Shown here: piece by piece, positions 1 through 11,604 of the stretch | How positions within the stretch are numbered: position 1 is the first letter of the stretch | Layout: each line of letters opens with the position of its first letter | Assembly: GCF_018863415.1 (NCBI RefSeq) | Contig: NZ_JAHKSN010000010.1 | Span: forward strand, 62,001 to 126,000 | Origin: Deinococcus aestuarii | Lineage (GTDB): Bacteria; Deinococcota; Deinococci; Deinococcales; Deinococcaceae | Length of the DNA stretch: 64,000 nucleotides | Direction: 5' to 3' | Translations under genes and position numbers: made by a program | The notes under the pieces: generated by a model | What the model saw: the letters and a program-made list of their open reading frames with translations, nothing else | Told to the model about the DNA's origin: nothing | Database searches by the model: none

Positions 1-800
1 AAGGCGACCTCGGCTTCTCGCGCGCCAGCGGCCAGGACGTGCTCCAGACGATCCGCGAGCGGCTGCCGAACACCATCGAGCTCACGTTGCTCACCGCCCT
101 GCCGATCCTGCTGCTCGGCGTGTGGCTGGGCACCCTGAGTGCGCTGCACAAGGACAAGCTGATCGACCAGATTCTGCGCGTGCTGACCATCCTGGGCTAC
201 AGCCTGCCGACCTTCGTGCTGGGGATCGTGCTGCTGGCCGTGTTCTACGGGTACCTGGGCTGGCTGCCGGGCGCCGGGCAGGTCAGCATCATCAACCAGT
301 TCGCCCTCGGAGACCTGCGGCGTTACACCGGGCTGCTCAGCCTCGACGCGGCGCTCAACGGGCGCTGGGACATCGCCTGGGACGTGATCCAGCACCTGAT
401 CCTGCCCGCCGCGACCCTGACGGTGGTGAGCGCGGCGACCATCGTAAAGGTCATGCGCAACAACATGCTGGAGGCGCTGACGAGCGACTACGTGCGCACG
501 GCGCGCGCCAAGGGGCTGTCGAGCCGGGTGGTGAACAACAAGCACGCCCGGCGCAACGCGCTGCTGAGCATCGTGACGCTGGGGGGCTTTCTGATCATCA
601 ACCTGCTGAGCGGCTCGCTCATCACCGAATTCATCTTCGGGTACCCTGGGGTGGGCCTGTGGATGGTGGAGGCCGGGCTACGGCTCGACATTCCCGCCGT
701 GCTGGGCTTCGGGCTGCTCTCGGCGCTGATCGTGGTCGTGGTGAGCACGGTCGTGGACATCCTGTACGGGGTCGTGGACCCCCGCGTGAGGTTCGACTGA
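1..800 (+). CDS. Peptide ABC transporter permease, DppB/AppB type (5' end outside window)
   Basis: Inner-membrane permease of an oligopeptide/dipeptide ABC importer. The reading frame is open from base 3, so about 265 C-terminal residues are visible and the true start lies upstream; the first in-window start codon at 39 is an internal GTG. Five hydrophobic segments are seen. The cytoplasmic EAA loop with its A-R-A-K-G core lies just before the last membrane pair and is where the ATPase docks. It ends in an ATGA overlap with the second permease, so the two are translationally coupled. No binding protein or ATPase is in the window, so the substrate is inferred only from family. Confidence 0.9.
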   Translation, partial: GDLGFSRASGQDVLQTIRERLPNTIELTLLTALPILLLGVWLGTLSALHKDKLIDQILRVLTILGYSLPTFVLGIVLLAVFYGYLGWLPGAGQVSIINQFALGDLRRYTGLLSLDAALNGRWDIAWDVIQHLILPAATLTVVSAATIVKVMRNNMLEALTSDYVRTARAKGLSSRVVNNKHARRNALLSIVTLGGFLIINLLSGSLITEFIFGYPGVGLWMVEAGLRLDIPAVLGFGLLSALIVVVVSTVVDILYGVVDPRVRFD

Positions 801-1810
801 TGACGGTCACCGCCCCCGCTCCCGCCTCCGGGCGCAGCCGCTGGAACCTCTTCTGGACCAGCCCCGCCATGCGCAAGCTGCGGCGCAACAAGCTCGCCAT
901 CTCGGGCCTGATCATCACGCTGCTCTTCGGTCTCGTCGCGCTGTTCGCGCCGCTGATCGCCAAGCCGGGCGGCAACTGCCTGCGCGACCTGAACATCTCC
1001 AGCCCCAACGAGGTCTACAACCCGCTGGGCGGCGCCTTCTGGCAGGCCATCCTCGCGCCGCCCGAGAGTTGCTACGCCATCGAGCGCCTGAGCTTCGCCT
1101 CGACCCCGACGCCGCCCAGCCAGGAGGCTCTTTTCGGCACCTCCAACGGCTACAACATCTTCTACGGGCTGATCTGGGGCACCCGGACCACCTTCAAGAT
1201 GGCCTTTATCATCGTGGGCATCACGCTGGTCGTCGGGGTGATCATCGGGGCGCTCAGCGGCTACTACGGCGGCTGGGTGGACAACCTGATCCAGCGCTTT
1301 ATCGACGTGCTGTTCGCCCTGCCGCCCCTGATCCTGACGGTCGTGCTGCTGACCATCCTGCGGGCGCAAAATCCAGGGGGCAATCCCACCGGGCCGATCA
1401 TCCTGGCCTTCTGCATCGCGGGGTGGGCGGGATATGCCCGCGTGGTGCGCGGCGACGTCTTGAGGACCCGGCAGCTCGAATACGTGGACGCGGCCCGCTC
1501 ATTGGGGGCGCGCGACTGGCGGCTGGTGCTCCGGCACGTCGTTCCGAACAGCCTCGCCAGCGTGCTCACGCTCGCGGTGCTCGATCTCGCCACCATTCCG
1601 CTCAGCGTGGCGGCCCTCTCGTTCCTGGGGCTGGGCTTCGAGAGCGGGTACGCCGAGTGGGGCCAGCTCGTCGAGTTCGCGCGGCCCTGGCTCAAGCCCG
1701 ACTACTGGTACGTGCTGGCCTTCCCGGCGCTGTTCATCGTGACCTTCAGCCTCGCTTTCAACCTCTTCGGCGACGGCCTGCGGGATGCGCTGGACCCCAA
1801 GAGCCGGTAG
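800..1810 (+). CDS. Peptide ABC transporter permease, DppC/OppC type
   Basis: Second permease (336 aa) of the dipeptide/oligopeptide importer. The start is ATG at 800, overlapping the upstream stop by 4 nt. The N-terminus has the [11 protein letters not shown] basic stretch and first membrane helix of OppC proteins. An unusually long extracytoplasmic insert of about 90 residues with two cysteines then precedes the five-helix permease core. The EAA loop (A-A-R-S-L-G-A) and the C-terminal [10 protein letters not shown] signature are present. A GC-rich hairpin follows the stop. The Cys-containing insert is larger than in E. coli DppC; a disulfide there is only a guess. Confidence 0.95.
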   Translation: MTVTAPAPASGRSRWNLFWTSPAMRKLRRNKLAISGLIITLLFGLVALFAPLIAKPGGNCLRDLNISSPNEVYNPLGGAFWQAILAPPESCYAIERLSFASTPTPPSQEALFGTSNGYNIFYGLIWGTRTTFKMAFIIVGITLVVGVIIGALSGYYGGWVDNLIQRFIDVLFALPPLILTVVLLTILRAQNPGGNPTGPIILAFCIAGWAGYARVVRGDVLRTRQLEYVDAARSLGARDWRLVLRHVVPNSLASVLTLAVLDLATIPLSVAALSFLGLGFESGYAEWGQLVEFARPWLKPDYWYVLAFPALFIVTFSLAFNLFGDGLRDALDPKSR

Positions 1811-1823
1811 AAAGCCTCAAACG

Positions 1824-1855
1824 GACGCCCCCTGGTGTGAAGGCCGGGGGGCGTC
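1824..1855 (+). terminator. Hairpin after the peptide permease operon
   Basis: Nine perfect base pairs (1824-1832 with 1847-1855), extended inward by one G-T wobble and two G-C pairs, closing an 8-nt loop, 13 nt after the permease stop. The downstream T-tract is poor, so termination efficiency is uncertain. Confidence 0.6.
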
Positions 1856-1955
1856 GCGCTTGGTCGGATGGGAGTGAGCGTTCTTCATTCGCTGGATGCC
1901 CGGCCCGCTCCCGCTGCTTCGCGGCTTTGGAAGTCAAGGGGGAGCAAGAGACCCT

Positions 1956-2399
1956 TCAATAGGCACGTTCTCCGGCCGCCTCGGCCCAGCCGGGCAGGCT
2001 GACCCACGCGGCGAGGAAGGCGAGGCCCGACACCAGCCACAGGGCGGCGAGAGCGGCGGGCTGCTGGAAGAAGACGCAGCCGAGCAGGAAGGGGATGGCG
2101 GGGGCGGTCCCGGCCTGGAAGGCGGCGGTGAGGACGGTGCGGGAGGGGGCCTGGGCCGGGTCCCGGGCGGCGAGGCGAGCGAGATGCAGGCCAGCGGCGG
2201 CGAGCACGGCGGCGAGGAGAACGAGGGCGGCCACCCACCCGGCAGGCAGGGAGGCGGGGCGGGTCAGGAGGTAGAGCCCACCCAGCGGCAACCCCGGCAC
2301 GGCGATGACGAGAAAGGCGGCGACGAGCGCCCGCCTCGCGGCGCGGGTCAGGTCGGCGGGCGTCCCGGCGCGCAGGTCGCGGGCGAGCGCCTCAAACAT
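1956..2399 (-). CDS. Small integral membrane protein, function unknown
   Basis: A 147-residue protein with an N-terminal amphipathic stretch of about 25 residues and four predicted membrane helices (roughly residues 26-46, 54-76, 88-108 and 114-134). I recognise no family. Its start overlaps the 3' end of ygfZ by 8 nt, so it is the last gene of the minus-strand run that begins with the SUMT-HemD fusion. Codon use and GC content match the neighbours, so it is likely a real lineage-specific gene. Function cannot be inferred beyond membrane location. Confidence 0.75.
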   Translation of the reverse strand: MFEALARDLRAGTPADLTRAARRALVAAFLVIAVPGLPLGGLYLLTRPASLPAGWVAALVLLAAVLAAAGLHLARLAARDPAQAPSRTVLTAAFQAGTAPAIPFLLGCVFFQQPAALAALWLVSGLAFLAAWVSLPGWAEAAGERAY

Positions 2400-3270
2400 C
2401 GGCGGGCGCGGGCGCGAAGGCCTGGACGGTGGCGGGGACGCCGCCCACCTCCACCCGGTCGCCGGGGGCGAGTTCCTTGCGCAGGCGGGCGAGGCTCAGG
2501 CCGTCCGCGTGCGCCCCTGCCTGCCCGACGACCTTGCCCTCGCGGGTGACCTCGGCGTGGTCGGAGAGGTTTTGGCCCTCCAGCCGCCCCAGGTGATATC
2601 GGGCGTTGCCGCGTGCCTCCAGCCGGGCCATGATCTCCTGCCCGACGTAACAGCCCTTGCGGTAGCTCATGACGGGGAGGGGACCGCCCACGTCCAGCCC
2701 CACCTCCTGCGGCAGGGTGCCTTTGAGGCCGTCGCGCACCACGTCGGGGATGCCCGCCCGCACCCGCGCCTCCTCCAGCATGGTCAGGGAGGTCTCCCCT
2801 CCCCCGAGCGCCACCCGCACCGCGTCCTCGTGGCGGGTGAGGAAGTGCAGATCCACGCCGGGGGTGCCCGTCCGGTTCACCCGCCCGCCGAGGACGGTGG
2901 CGCCCGCCAGCTCGAAGCTCTGCGCGTCCGGCCCCTCGGGGGTCCAGCCGGGCACGTCCTGACCCCAGACGTGGACGCCTCGCAGCTCCCCCGACACGTC
3001 CTGAATCTCGACCTGATCGAAGATGACAAAGCGCCGCAGCCGGGCCGCCAGCCCCTCCGCCTGCCCGGCGTCGAGGTGGAGATACACGTCCGCCTCGCGC
3101 CTGTAGGCCCGCGCGAAGAACTCGATCTGGCCGCGCACGTTCAGGAAGCAGCAGGCGACCACGCCCGGCGTCCGGAGCCCGCGCAGGTCGTTGGTCATCT
3201 GCCCCTGCACGAAGTCCACCCGGTCGGCGCCCGTCAGCCGCAGCCCGCTCGAAGGAAGGGGGGTCCACAT
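2392..3270 (-). CDS. ygfZ: YgfZ/GcvT-type folate-binding protein for Fe-S cluster repair
   Basis: A 292-residue tetrahydrofolate-binding protein of the YgfZ/IBA57 branch of the GcvT fold, which helps assemble or repair [4Fe-4S] enzymes. The diagnostic K-G-C-Y-V-G-Q-E motif with its conserved cysteine is present at about residue 205. The N-terminal folate-domain sequence ([13 protein letters not shown]) also fits. A TACCCT -10 element lies 6 nt before the ATG, suggesting a leaderless transcript separate from hemA. The next gene overlaps its 3' end by 8 nt. Length is close to the family norm. Confidence 0.93.
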   Translation of the reverse strand: MWTPLPSSGLRLTGADRVDFVQGQMTNDLRGLRTPGVVACCFLNVRGQIEFFARAYRREADVYLHLDAGQAEGLAARLRRFVIFDQVEIQDVSGELRGVHVWGQDVPGWTPEGPDAQSFELAGATVLGGRVNRTGTPGVDLHFLTRHEDAVRVALGGGETSLTMLEEARVRAGIPDVVRDGLKGTLPQEVGLDVGGPLPVMSYRKGCYVGQEIMARLEARGNARYHLGRLEGQNLSDHAEVTREGKVVGQAGAHADGLSLARLRKELAPGDRVEVGGVPATVQAFAPAPADV

Positions 3271-3276
3271 GGGGGC

Positions 3277-3282
3277 AGGGTA
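3277..3282 (-). promoter_or_regulatory. -10 element for ygfZ (leaderless type)
   Basis: TACCCT on the minus strand, 6 nt before the ATG at 3270, leaving no room for a ribosome-binding site. Confidence 0.5.
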
Positions 3283-3353
3283 CGGGAAAAGGGGGCGGCG
3301 GTTCGTGGCGCGCGGTACGCGGGAAGGGCCGGGAGGCCGCGCCCCGCCGACCC

Positions 3354-4445
3354 CTAACTCACCAGTGCCCGCTGCCGTCCCAACTGGGCCTCGCGGGTCA
3401 GGTGCCAGCGGGCGAGGTCGGCCACGCTCTCGCGGATGATCGCCCCCGCGTGGGGGAGGGCCTCGCGGCGGCTTTGCAGGTTGCGGCTCACGATGGCGGT
3501 GAGGTCGTCGAGGTTGTAGAGGTGGGCGCCCTCCACGTCCGAGATGTCGGGGTCGAGGATGCGCGGCACGCTGATGTCGATCAGGAACATGGGACGGTCC
3601 GGGCGGTCCTCCAGCGCCGCGCGCACGCCCTCGCCGTGCAGGACGTGGTGCGGCGCCGCACTCGACGCGATCACCACGTCGGCTTCCGGCAAGACCTCGT
3701 GGAGGTACTCGGCGGCACAGACGCGGCCCCCCACCCGCTCGGCGAGCTGCCGGGCGCGGGCCTCGGTGCGGTTGACCACGATCACGTCGCGCACCCCCGC
3801 CGCGCGCAGGTGGGTCAGGGTCAGCTCGGCGGTCTCGCCCGCCCCGAGGATCAGGGCGGTGCGGCTCGTGAGGTCGCCCAGCGCCGCCTGCGCGAGTTCG
3901 ACGGCGGCGCTCGACACGCTGACCACCTTGTCGCTCAGGCCGGTCTCCGAGCGCACGCGCTTCCCGGCGGCGAGCGCCCCCTGGGCGATCTTGTTCAGCA
4001 GCTTGCCGTCCGGATTGCGCCCGTGCGCGGCCTGCCAGGCCCGCTTGACCTGCCCCTGAATCTGCGTCTCGCCGATCACGAGGCTGTCGAGGCCCGAGGC
4101 GACCCGGTACAGGTGGGTGACGGCGGCGTCTCCCCGGTACACGTACAGGAACCCGCCCAGGCCGTCGCCCCAGGCGTCCGCGAAGGCGCGCACGGGGTCC
4201 CCGCGCAGGCCCGCCAGATAGACCTCGGTGCGGTTGCAGGTGGCGAGGAGCATGACCTCGGCGGCGTGGCGGGAGAGCGTGCTCAGGATCGCGGCCTCGT
4301 CGCCCGCGCGCACGGCGGCCCGCTCACGCACCTCGACGGGCGCCGTCTGGTGGTTGAGGCCCACCACCGCGAAGTCGAGGGGGGCGGGGTGAGGCGTCTG
4401 CGGCCGGGCGAGGAGGGCGCGGGCGGTCGGGCAGGCGAGCGTCAC
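3354..4445 (-). CDS. hemA: Glutamyl-tRNA reductase
   Basis: NADPH-dependent reduction of glutamyl-tRNA to glutamate-1-semialdehyde, the first step of C5 heme synthesis. Family signatures are clear: [11 protein letters not shown] near the N-terminus, T-C-N-R-T-E-V-Y with the catalytic cysteine, [14 protein letters not shown], and the nucleotide-binding L-G-A-G-E-T-A segment. The start is GTG in a 4-nt overlap with the upstream precorrin-2 dehydrogenase gene. At 363 residues it is shorter than the usual 410-430: the C-terminal dimerisation helices are abbreviated, and the sequence ends soon after the spinal helix. Confidence 0.96.
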   Translation of the reverse strand: MTLACPTARALLARPQTPHPAPLDFAVVGLNHQTAPVEVRERAAVRAGDEAAILSTLSRHAAEVMLLATCNRTEVYLAGLRGDPVRAFADAWGDGLGGFLYVYRGDAAVTHLYRVASGLDSLVIGETQIQGQVKRAWQAAHGRNPDGKLLNKIAQGALAAGKRVRSETGLSDKVVSVSSAAVELAQAALGDLTSRTALILGAGETAELTLTHLRAAGVRDVIVVNRTEARARQLAERVGGRVCAAEYLHEVLPEADVVIASSAAPHHVLHGEGVRAALEDRPDRPMFLIDISVPRILDPDISDVEGAHLYNLDDLTAIVSRNLQSRREALPHAGAIIRESVADLARWHLTREAQLGRQRALVS

Positions 4446-5035
4446 GCGGCTCCCCCGGGACGGCCCGCCCCCGGCAGCCCGAACGCGGCGCGGATATCGG
4501 CGCGCAGGGCGTCCATCGCCCCCTCGCGGGCGGCGGCGGGGAGCCCCAGCGCCTCCTCGCGCCGCGCGGCCCAGGCGTCCACCGTCCCCGGCTCGGGCAA
4601 GAGGGACTCGATCCGCTCGCGCAGCGCCTGGGCCAGCACCGGCAGCTCGCGCCCGGTGCTCACCGCCACCCGCACGCCGCCACGCTCCAGGGCGGCGGGA
4701 AAGCGCAGGGTGCCTTTTTCCGCGTCGCCCGCGTGGTTGACGAGCACCCCGGCGGCGCGGGCCTCCCCGGTCACGGCGTCATTCACGTCGTGGCGGTCGG
4801 TGGCCGCCACGACCACGCGCACGCCCTCCAGATCGGCGGGGCGGTAGGCTCGGCGCTCGGCGCACACGGGAAGCGCCGCGAAGTCGGGGTGGAGGTCGGG
4901 CGCGACGACGGTGACACGCAGGCCCGCGTCCAGCAGCGTCCGCGCGCGGCGCAGGGCGACCGGGCCGCCCCCCACCACCAGGGCCGGTTCGCCGCGCAGA
5001 TTCAGGAAGGCCGCCAGACTCACGGGGCGCAGCAT
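4442..5035 (-). CDS. Precorrin-2 dehydrogenase (SirC/Met8/CysG N-terminal type)
   Basis: NAD-dependent oxidation of precorrin-2 to sirohydrochlorin on the siroheme branch. The 197-residue form starting at ATG 5035 places the family pattern ([18 protein letters not shown], Rossmann GxGxxxA) at the expected distance from the N-terminus. An in-frame ATG at 5104 would add 23 poorly conserved residues but has a better GGAGG upstream, so the start is uncertain. The size resembles SirC-type dehydrogenases; whether it also chelates iron cannot be told. It overlaps hemA by 4 nt and follows the methyltransferase that makes its substrate. Confidence 0.9.
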   Translation of the reverse strand: MLRPVSLAAFLNLRGEPALVVGGGPVALRRARTLLDAGLRVTVVAPDLHPDFAALPVCAERRAYRPADLEGVRVVVAATDRHDVNDAVTGEARAAGVLVNHAGDAEKGTLRFPAALERGGVRVAVSTGRELPVLAQALRERIESLLPEPGTVDAWAARREEALGLPAAAREGAMDALRADIRAAFGLPGAGRPGGAA

Positions 5036-5132
5036 AGCGCCTGGGAGGAGGGGCGCACGTCCCCGACCGAACGGTAAGAAACGCGATGTGGACGGCATTT
5101 CCATCCGCTTCCCGTCCTCCCGGGAGCGGCCC

Positions 5133-6671
<1,539 letters not shown>

Positions 6672-6677
6672 GCCGAC

Positions 6678-6683
6678 AGGCTA
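6678..6683 (-). promoter_or_regulatory. -10 element for the SUMT-HemD operon (leaderless type)
   Basis: TAGCCT on the minus strand, 6 nt before the ATG at 6671. No Shine-Dalgarno sequence is present. Confidence 0.55.
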
Positions 6684-6719
6684 ACGGCCCGGTGGGGGGA
6701 CAAATGCGGGGAGGAATGG

Positions 6720-6743
6720 AAAAAAGCGCCCACGGGGGGGCGC
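6720..6743 (-). terminator. Intrinsic terminator after the lipoprotein gene
   Basis: On the minus strand a 6-bp stem (GCGCCC/GGGCGC) with a 6-nt loop is followed by six T residues, a textbook rho-independent terminator. It probably ends the whole carotenoid-lipoprotein transcript. Confidence 0.8.
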
Positions 6744-6780
6744 CCTTCCGGCCGGGGCCGACCCCGGCGCCCGGCGGCTC

Positions 6781-7092
6781 CTAGCTGCACCCCTTGGCGG
6801 CGTAGAGGCGGTTGAGGGTGGCGATGCGCTGGTCGGCGGCCTGCTGGACCTGATCGTTGGTGTACTCGTTGGCGAGCACGCCCGGCAGGAAGAAGATCGC
6901 CCACGCGACGTTCTGCCCGCTGAGCCCGCGGTTGCGGCCCGCCTCCGCGCGGGCGCTCTGGGCACGGTCGATCTCGGCCAGAATCTCCTGGCAGGAGAGT
7001 TCGGCGTCCGGCTTGGGCGCGTAGGGGTTGTAGCGCGGGGCGCAGGAGGCCAGGGCGAGGACGGCGGCGGCGAGCAGCAGCGGTTTGTTCAT
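6781..7092 (-). CDS. Small lipoprotein, function unknown
   Basis: A 103-residue exported protein with a lipobox (L-A-S-C, lipidated Cys17) after a short hydrophobic signal. The mature part has one cysteine pair (L-S-C-Q-E and the near-terminal K-G-C) that may form a disulfide, and an N-D-Q-x-x-x-A-A-D-x-R helix. Small lipoproteins with this N-D...R-I-x-x-L...K-G-C pattern occur in other bacteria without assigned function. A GGAGG lies 5 nt before the ATG. Only 39 nt separate it from the P450 stop, so it can be read through from the carotenoid operon. Confidence 0.85.
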   Translation of the reverse strand: MNKPLLLAAAVLALASCAPRYNPYAPKPDAELSCQEILAEIDRAQSARAEAGRNRGLSGQNVAWAIFFLPGVLANEYTNDQVQQAADQRIATLNRLYAAKGCS

Positions 7093-7131
7093 GGGGTCCT
7101 CCGTCCCTTCCCATCTGAAACAGAAACCCCC

Positions 7132-8334
7132 TCAGATTGCAACCCGGACCACCAGCGGCCCGGTCGGCCCCAGGGTCACGCCGGGGCGGGGGGTGGGGTC
7201 GCCGCGCAGGGGGACCAGGGGCGGCAGGGCGGCCAGCGCCTCCAGGATCAGGAGCTGCGCGAGGTGCATCCCCAGGCACACCCGCTCGCCGCCGCCGAAC
7301 GGGAGGTACGCCCAGGCGGGGGGCGGGGCCTGCCAGCGGCACGGGCGGAATTCGCCCGGGCGGTCCCACAGCCCCGGGTCGCGGGCGCTGAGGTAGGGGC
7401 TGTAGAGGGCCAGGGTGCCGCGCGGCAATCGCACGCCCCCCCAGGTCAGGTCGCGGGCGAGGCGGCGGCTGCCCATCCAGCCGGGGGGGAAGAGGCGCAG
7501 GGTCTCCCTCAGGACGGCGGGGTGGTGTTCCGGCGCGTGCCACTGCGGGTGGGCGGCGAGGTGCCACATCGCCCAGGCGAGGGCGTGGGTGGTCGTGTCG
7601 TGCGCGGCGGCGAGGCTCACCCGCGTCTCCTCCAGCCCGCCGGGCAGCGGCGCGAGGAGGGCGAGCAGGTCGTCCCCGCCCCCCCGGACGAGCCTGCGGT
7701 CGGCGAGGCGGCGCAGCTCGGCATTCACCCGCGCGAAGAGGAGCGGGCGCGGCACGGTGGGCAGGGGAAAGGGCAGCCGCAACGGGGCGAGAAAGGCGTG
7801 GAGCAGCCCGGAATCGAACGCCCCGCCGAAGTACGCGGCGTTGAGCATCCCCAGCACGGCGCGGTCGGCCCAGGTCAGGGCGTCGAACTCCCCCGCCGGA
7901 ATGGGGGGAAGGGCCGAGCGCACGCGGGCACGCAGCCCCTCCAGGTGCCGCCGCCCGAAGCCGGGGTTGACCGCCCGCCGCCGGGGGCCGTGGCCGGGCG
8001 CGTCGGTCAGGATCACGCCGCCCGAGAGGTACGGCACCACCCGCGAGAAGCTGCCCGCGCTGCGAAAGGTGGCGAGGTCCCCCAGCAGTCGGCGGTTCCA
8101 GGCGGGGCCGAAGCCCACCACCGCAGGCAGGCCCAGGCGCAGGCGGAAGAGGTCCGAGCCCTGTGCCCTCGCCCGCCGCGCGCCCTCCTCGACCAGCCCG
8201 AGGGGTGCCAGGGCCCAGTCGCGCAGGTGCCCGTCCCCGGGGCGGGCGGGCGGCTCGGGGAGGGCGTCCAGACCGCGCACCCCCGGATCGGTCGGGGAAA
8301 TTTTCGGCGCGGTCGGGTTCGGCACGGGGCGCAT
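7132..8334 (-). CDS. Cytochrome P450, probable carotenoid hydroxylase (CYP287-like)
   Basis: A 400-residue soluble P450 starting at ATG 8334. The heme-binding loop F-G-G-G-E-R-V-C-L-G has its thiolate ligand at about Cys353. The I-helix A-A-H-D-T-T-T and the K-helix E-T-L-R (ExxR) are intact. It ends a carotenoid operon, 59 nt after the desaturase. A P450 of family CYP287 is a described carotenoid 2-hydroxylase in D. radiodurans, so hydroxylation of the ionone ring is the most likely role; that assignment rests on context. The frame stays open upstream to 8871 but overlaps the desaturase, so the longer form is rejected. Confidence 0.9.
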   Translation of the reverse strand: MRPVPNPTAPKISPTDPGVRGLDALPEPPARPGDGHLRDWALAPLGLVEEGARRARAQGSDLFRLRLGLPAVVGFGPAWNRRLLGDLATFRSAGSFSRVVPYLSGGVILTDAPGHGPRRRAVNPGFGRRHLEGLRARVRSALPPIPAGEFDALTWADRAVLGMLNAAYFGGAFDSGLLHAFLAPLRLPFPLPTVPRPLLFARVNAELRRLADRRLVRGGGDDLLALLAPLPGGLEETRVSLAAAHDTTTHALAWAMWHLAAHPQWHAPEHHPAVLRETLRLFPPGWMGSRRLARDLTWGGVRLPRGTLALYSPYLSARDPGLWDRPGEFRPCRWQAPPPAWAYLPFGGGERVCLGMHLAQLLILEALAALPPLVPLRGDPTPRPGVTLGPTGPLVVRVAI

Positions 8335-8393
8335 TCTGGCACGGGCACAGCCGCGCGAAGTTGGGCAAAAGGAACGGTCCGGGCGGGCCGCGT

Positions 8394-9848
8394 CTAGCCC
8401 GGGGGCGTCTGCGTCCCGTCCCACGTCTCGCCCTCCCCCGGCACCCGGGGGCCATCCAGGCTGTCGTAGGGCAGGCCCAGCAGCCCGCCCGCCCCGTTCC
8501 AGCCGCTCAGCATGGAGAGGGGCACGCCGCCGCCGGGATGGACGGTGCCGCCGACCTGCACGAGGTTGCTCGCGCCGGGATGCGTCCAGCCGGGGCGCAG
8601 GCTGCCCGTCAGCCCGTGGGGGGCGCGGCCGTACAGGGCGCCGCGCAGGGAGGTTCGCGCGTATTCGGCGGGCGAGAGGGCGTGCCAGTCCGTCACCGGC
8701 AGGGGCAGGCGGGCCTGGAGCCCCCGCAGCAGGAAGGCGCCGTAGCCGCGCGGGTCGTCTGTCACTCCCGGGTCGGGCGGCGCGTTCACGAGGAGGAAGG
8801 CCCGGTCGCCGTCGAGGTGCAGGTAGAGGGTGGGGTCGGTGGGCAGCCGCCCGGCGCGGATGTCGCGCCACTCGCGGGCATACTCGGCGGGCCAGAGGAT
8901 GTGGTGGGCGTGGCCCCGGTCCTCCGAGAGGCGCAGTTGCAGCGCGAAGCCGCTCACCCCGCGCGGGGTGCGGTCCTCCGGCAGACCGAGCCAGCCCCGG
9001 GTGAGGGCCCGGTCGGCGGCGCTCACCCAGGCATCAGCGGTGTGGACGCCCCGGCCGGTGTGCGCGGCGACCACCCGGCCTCCCTGTGTCACCAGATGCT
9101 CCACCCGCGTGCCGAACTCGAAGCGCACCCCCAGCGCCTCCGCCCGCTCCCGCATCCGGACCGCGAGCGCCCCCAGCCCCCCCTCCAGGTGCCACACGCC
9201 GGAGCCGAGTTCGACCCAGGAGACGTTGTGCAGCACGGCGGGCGCGCGGTAGGGGTCGGCGCCCAGGTAGGTGGCGAAACGCAGCCAGAAGGGGGTCAGG
9301 AAGGGACCGCTCTCCACCAGGCGGGCGAGGCTGGACCAGGGGGCGGCACCGAGTCCGCGCGTGACGGCGTAACGTGCCAGCTTCAAGCGGCCGGGAGGAG
9401 ACGCGAAGAGGAAGGTGGGCGCGGCGCCCTGGTAGATGCGGCGGGCGGTTCCCAGGAGCCGGACGTACTCCCGGCCCTCCTCCCGGCCGAGTTGCGCGAG
9501 GGTGGGCTCCAGGCTCCCCGCCACATGCAGCGCCTCCGGGGCGAAGGTCCGTCCGTCCAGGGCGTGGTAGGTCGTGGTGGGGCGCGCGGGGTCGAGCGGC
9601 GGGAGGGTCAGCCCGGTCCGCTCGTGCAGGGCGCGGAAGACCTGGGGCATGGTGACCACCGTCGGCCCGCTGGAAAAATCCTCGTAGCCCAGCGCCGCCT
9701 TGCCGCCGGGGCGGTCGAGGTGATCCAGAACCGTGACCCGCACCCCCTCCCGCGCCAGCCGCAGCGCCGCCGCGAGGCCCGCGAAGCCCGCCCCGAGCAC
9801 GACGACGTGGCCGGGGGAGGGGGGAGGGGCGCCCCGGTTCCCCCTCAC
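8394..9848 (-). CDS. FAD-dependent carotenoid desaturase, CrtI/CrtD type
   Basis: A 484-residue flavoprotein of the phytoene desaturase family. The N-terminal dinucleotide-binding motif [13 protein letters not shown] is followed by R-P-G-G-K. The C-terminus carries the [14 protein letters not shown] motif of the family. The GTG start at 9848 overlaps the glycosyltransferase stop by 4 nt. Because crtO and cruF lie in the same operon, a C-3',4' desaturase (CrtD) in deinoxanthin-type synthesis is more likely than the primary phytoene desaturase, but sequence alone does not settle this. Confidence 0.88.
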   Translation of the reverse strand: MRGNRGAPPPSPGHVVVLGAGFAGLAAALRLAREGVRVTVLDHLDRPGGKAALGYEDFSSGPTVVTMPQVFRALHERTGLTLPPLDPARPTTTYHALDGRTFAPEALHVAGSLEPTLAQLGREEGREYVRLLGTARRIYQGAAPTFLFASPPGRLKLARYAVTRGLGAAPWSSLARLVESGPFLTPFWLRFATYLGADPYRAPAVLHNVSWVELGSGVWHLEGGLGALAVRMRERAEALGVRFEFGTRVEHLVTQGGRVVAAHTGRGVHTADAWVSAADRALTRGWLGLPEDRTPRGVSGFALQLRLSEDRGHAHHILWPAEYAREWRDIRAGRLPTDPTLYLHLDGDRAFLLVNAPPDPGVTDDPRGYGAFLLRGLQARLPLPVTDWHALSPAEYARTSLRGALYGRAPHGLTGSLRPGWTHPGASNLVQVGGTVHPGGGVPLSMLSGWNGAGGLLGLPYDSLDGPRVPGEGETWDGTQTPPG

Positions 9849-10951
9849 GGCTCGTACTCCCGGCCCTTCCAGTCCACCTGACGGCGCAGGCCGCGCAGGT
9901 ACACGGGGAGGGCGAGCAGCGGCGTGACCGGGCCGAGCAGTCCCTCGGCGAGGTCGGCGGGGCGGCGGCGCCCGGTGACGAGGTTGACCAGGGAACGCTC
10001 GACCAGCCCGGCGGCGCGCAGGGCCCAGAGCCAGCGGGCCCGCCGGGCGGGCAGCAGCCACGGCAGCGTGTACACGGCGAGGTGCCACGCGAGCGAGGCG
10101 GCGAGCAGCGGGCGCGAGCGCAGATGCACCCGGGAGACGTTCTTGCCGAAGCCCGCCACCGAGGCCGGGTAGCTGCGGTACATCCTCACCTCGACGAGCC
10201 GCCCCGCGAGCGCGAGGGCCAGCCGCCCGCCGCGCGCCTTGAGGCGCTGCCCGAACAAGACGTCCTCCAGCACCTCGCCCCGCACGAGGCCGTGCCCGCC
10301 CACCCGCTCGTAGGCCGCGCGGCGAAAGGCCATGAGCTGCCCGTTCGCCGCACTTGCCGCCGGAAAGGGCAGCCTGAGTCCCGGCGCGGGCAGAAAGGTC
10401 AGCAGCACGACCTCCACCAGGGGCGTGATCAGCCGCTCCCCCAGCGTCACATTGCGCTGGCGGGGCCACACGCTCAGGAGGTCGGCGCCCGATCTCCCCA
10501 GCTCGTGCAGCACGGCCCCCAGCGCCCCCGGCTCCCAGCGCACGTCCGCGTCGGTGAAGATCAGCACGTCGCCCGTCGCCGCCCGCGCGAGCTGCTGGCA
10601 GGCCCACGGCTTGCCGTGCCACCCCGTCGGCAGCGGCCTCCCGCACAGCACCCGCGCGCCCGGCACCCCGGCGCACAGCCGCCGCGCCAGCTCCCCGGTG
10701 CCGTCGCGGCTGCCGTCGTCGAGCACGAGCACCTCGTGCGCGCCCTGGTCGAGCAGCCCCGGCAGCGTGTGGACGAGGTTGTGTGCCTCGTCGCGGGCGG
10801 GCACCAGGATGGACACGCGCGGGCCGCCCGGGGGCAGGGGGCGCGGCCGCAGCCGGGGGAAGGTCAGCACGTTGAGGAAAAACACCACCGCCTTGTAGGT
10901 GAAAAAGCCCCGCGTGACCTCGCGGTAGGCCCGCAGGGGGCCGGGCCTCAC
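9845..10951 (-). CDS. Family 2 glycosyltransferase, probable carotenoid glycosyltransferase
   Basis: A 368-residue membrane-associated GT-A enzyme. It shows [12 protein letters not shown] (nucleotide-sugar binding), D-D-G-S-R-D-G-T, the metal-binding F-T-D-A-D, and the acceptor-site E-D-V-L-F-G-Q-R. Hydrophobic stretches near the N- and C-termini suggest membrane anchoring. The layout resembles CrtQ of staphyloxanthin synthesis. GTG at 10951 gives the 4-nt overlap typical of this operon; a GTG at 10969 is also possible. Its place between carotenoid genes and beside an acyltransferase supports sugar transfer to a hydroxylated carotenoid; this is inference. Confidence 0.88.
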   Translation of the reverse strand: MRPGPLRAYREVTRGFFTYKAVVFFLNVLTFPRLRPRPLPPGGPRVSILVPARDEAHNLVHTLPGLLDQGAHEVLVLDDGSRDGTGELARRLCAGVPGARVLCGRPLPTGWHGKPWACQQLARAATGDVLIFTDADVRWEPGALGAVLHELGRSGADLLSVWPRQRNVTLGERLITPLVEVVLLTFLPAPGLRLPFPAASAANGQLMAFRRAAYERVGGHGLVRGEVLEDVLFGQRLKARGGRLALALAGRLVEVRMYRSYPASVAGFGKNVSRVHLRSRPLLAASLAWHLAVYTLPWLLPARRARWLWALRAAGLVERSLVNLVTGRRRPADLAEGLLGPVTPLLALPVYLRGLRRQVDWKGREYEP

Positions 10952-11604
10952 CGTTCCCCCGTCAGCCACGCCAGGGCGCGGCCCGGCAGGTCCAGGCGTT
11001 CTTGCGCGCTGCCCCGCCCCCCCGAGAGGCGCAGGTAGCCCGCGAGCGGCGCCTCGGGGTCACTCTCCCGCAACTCCGCGTCGAGGGTGGTCAGTTCGTG
11101 GGTCAGGGCCTCTCCCAGCCCAGCCCCCGCCACCGCCCGGCCGAAGCGCGCGTAGGCCTCGGGATGCTGGGCGCCCCGCAGCGTGACCCGCAGGGCGACG
11201 GGCACCAGGGGCACGCCCGCCGTCCGGGCAATCCAGGCCGCGCCCGGTTGCACGCCCCGGGGTGGCCCGGCGGGCTGGAGGGCCCCCTCCGGAAAGACGA
11301 CCACCCAGGCACCCGCCCGCGCCGCGCGCACCGCCTCCCGCAGGTCGCGCGTGCCGAGCGCCCCCAGCCGCCGCAGGAAGGGGAAGCGCGCGAGCTGTCC
11401 CTCCGTCATCAGCACCCGGAAGTCCAGCCCCAGCACCCAGGTCACCTCGCGCAACACGTACCCGTCCCACCAGGAGTGGTGATTGGGGGCGAGTACGGCG
11501 CCTCCCCCGGGCAGGGGACCGCGCACCCAGACCCCCCGCAGGTCGGTGTGGACGCTGCGGCGAACGCTCGTGTTCAGCAGGGCCGTCACCGGGTCGAAGC
11601 TCAC
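10948..11604 (-). CDS. PlsC-type 1-acyl transferase, possibly carotenoid-glycoside acyltransferase
   Basis: A 218-residue acyltransferase of the PlsC/lysophospholipid family. The catalytic N-H-x-S-W-W-D motif (HX4D) lies at about residue 44, and the second block F-P-E-G-A-L-Q-P follows. The start is GTG at 11604, overlapping the cruF stop by 4 nt. The partner is likely to be the glycosyltransferase product: Thermus thermozeaxanthins and staphyloxanthin are acylated glycosides. An ordinary lipid role is equally compatible with the sequence itself. The long frame running upstream to 13020 is non-coding noise over cruF and the Nudix gene. Confidence 0.87.
   Translation of the reverse strand: MSFDPVTALLNTSVRRSVHTDLRGVWVRGPLPGGGAVLAPNHHSWWDGYVLREVTWVLGLDFRVLMTEGQLARFPFLRRLGALGTRDLREAVRAARAGAWVVVFPEGALQPAGPPRGVQPGAAWIARTAGVPLVPVALRVTLRGAQHPEAYARFGRAVAGAGLGEALTHELTTLDAELRESDPEAPLAGYLRLSGGRGSAQERLDLPGRALAWLTGER

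Noticed and set aside
122..799. Long open frame overlapping the first permease
   Set aside because: It is out of frame with a clear DppB protein, has shadow composition (Arg/Ala/Gly/His-rich), and the real second permease begins at ATG 800.
8335..8871. N-terminal extension of the P450
   Set aside because: It overlaps the desaturase coding region and is low-complexity; ATG 8334 gives a normal-length P450.
9849..10676. N-terminal extension of the carotenoid desaturase frame
   Set aside because: It runs antisense-free but over the glycosyltransferase gene, has no homology-like pattern, and the GTG at 9848 gives a proper Rossmann start with a 4-nt overlap.
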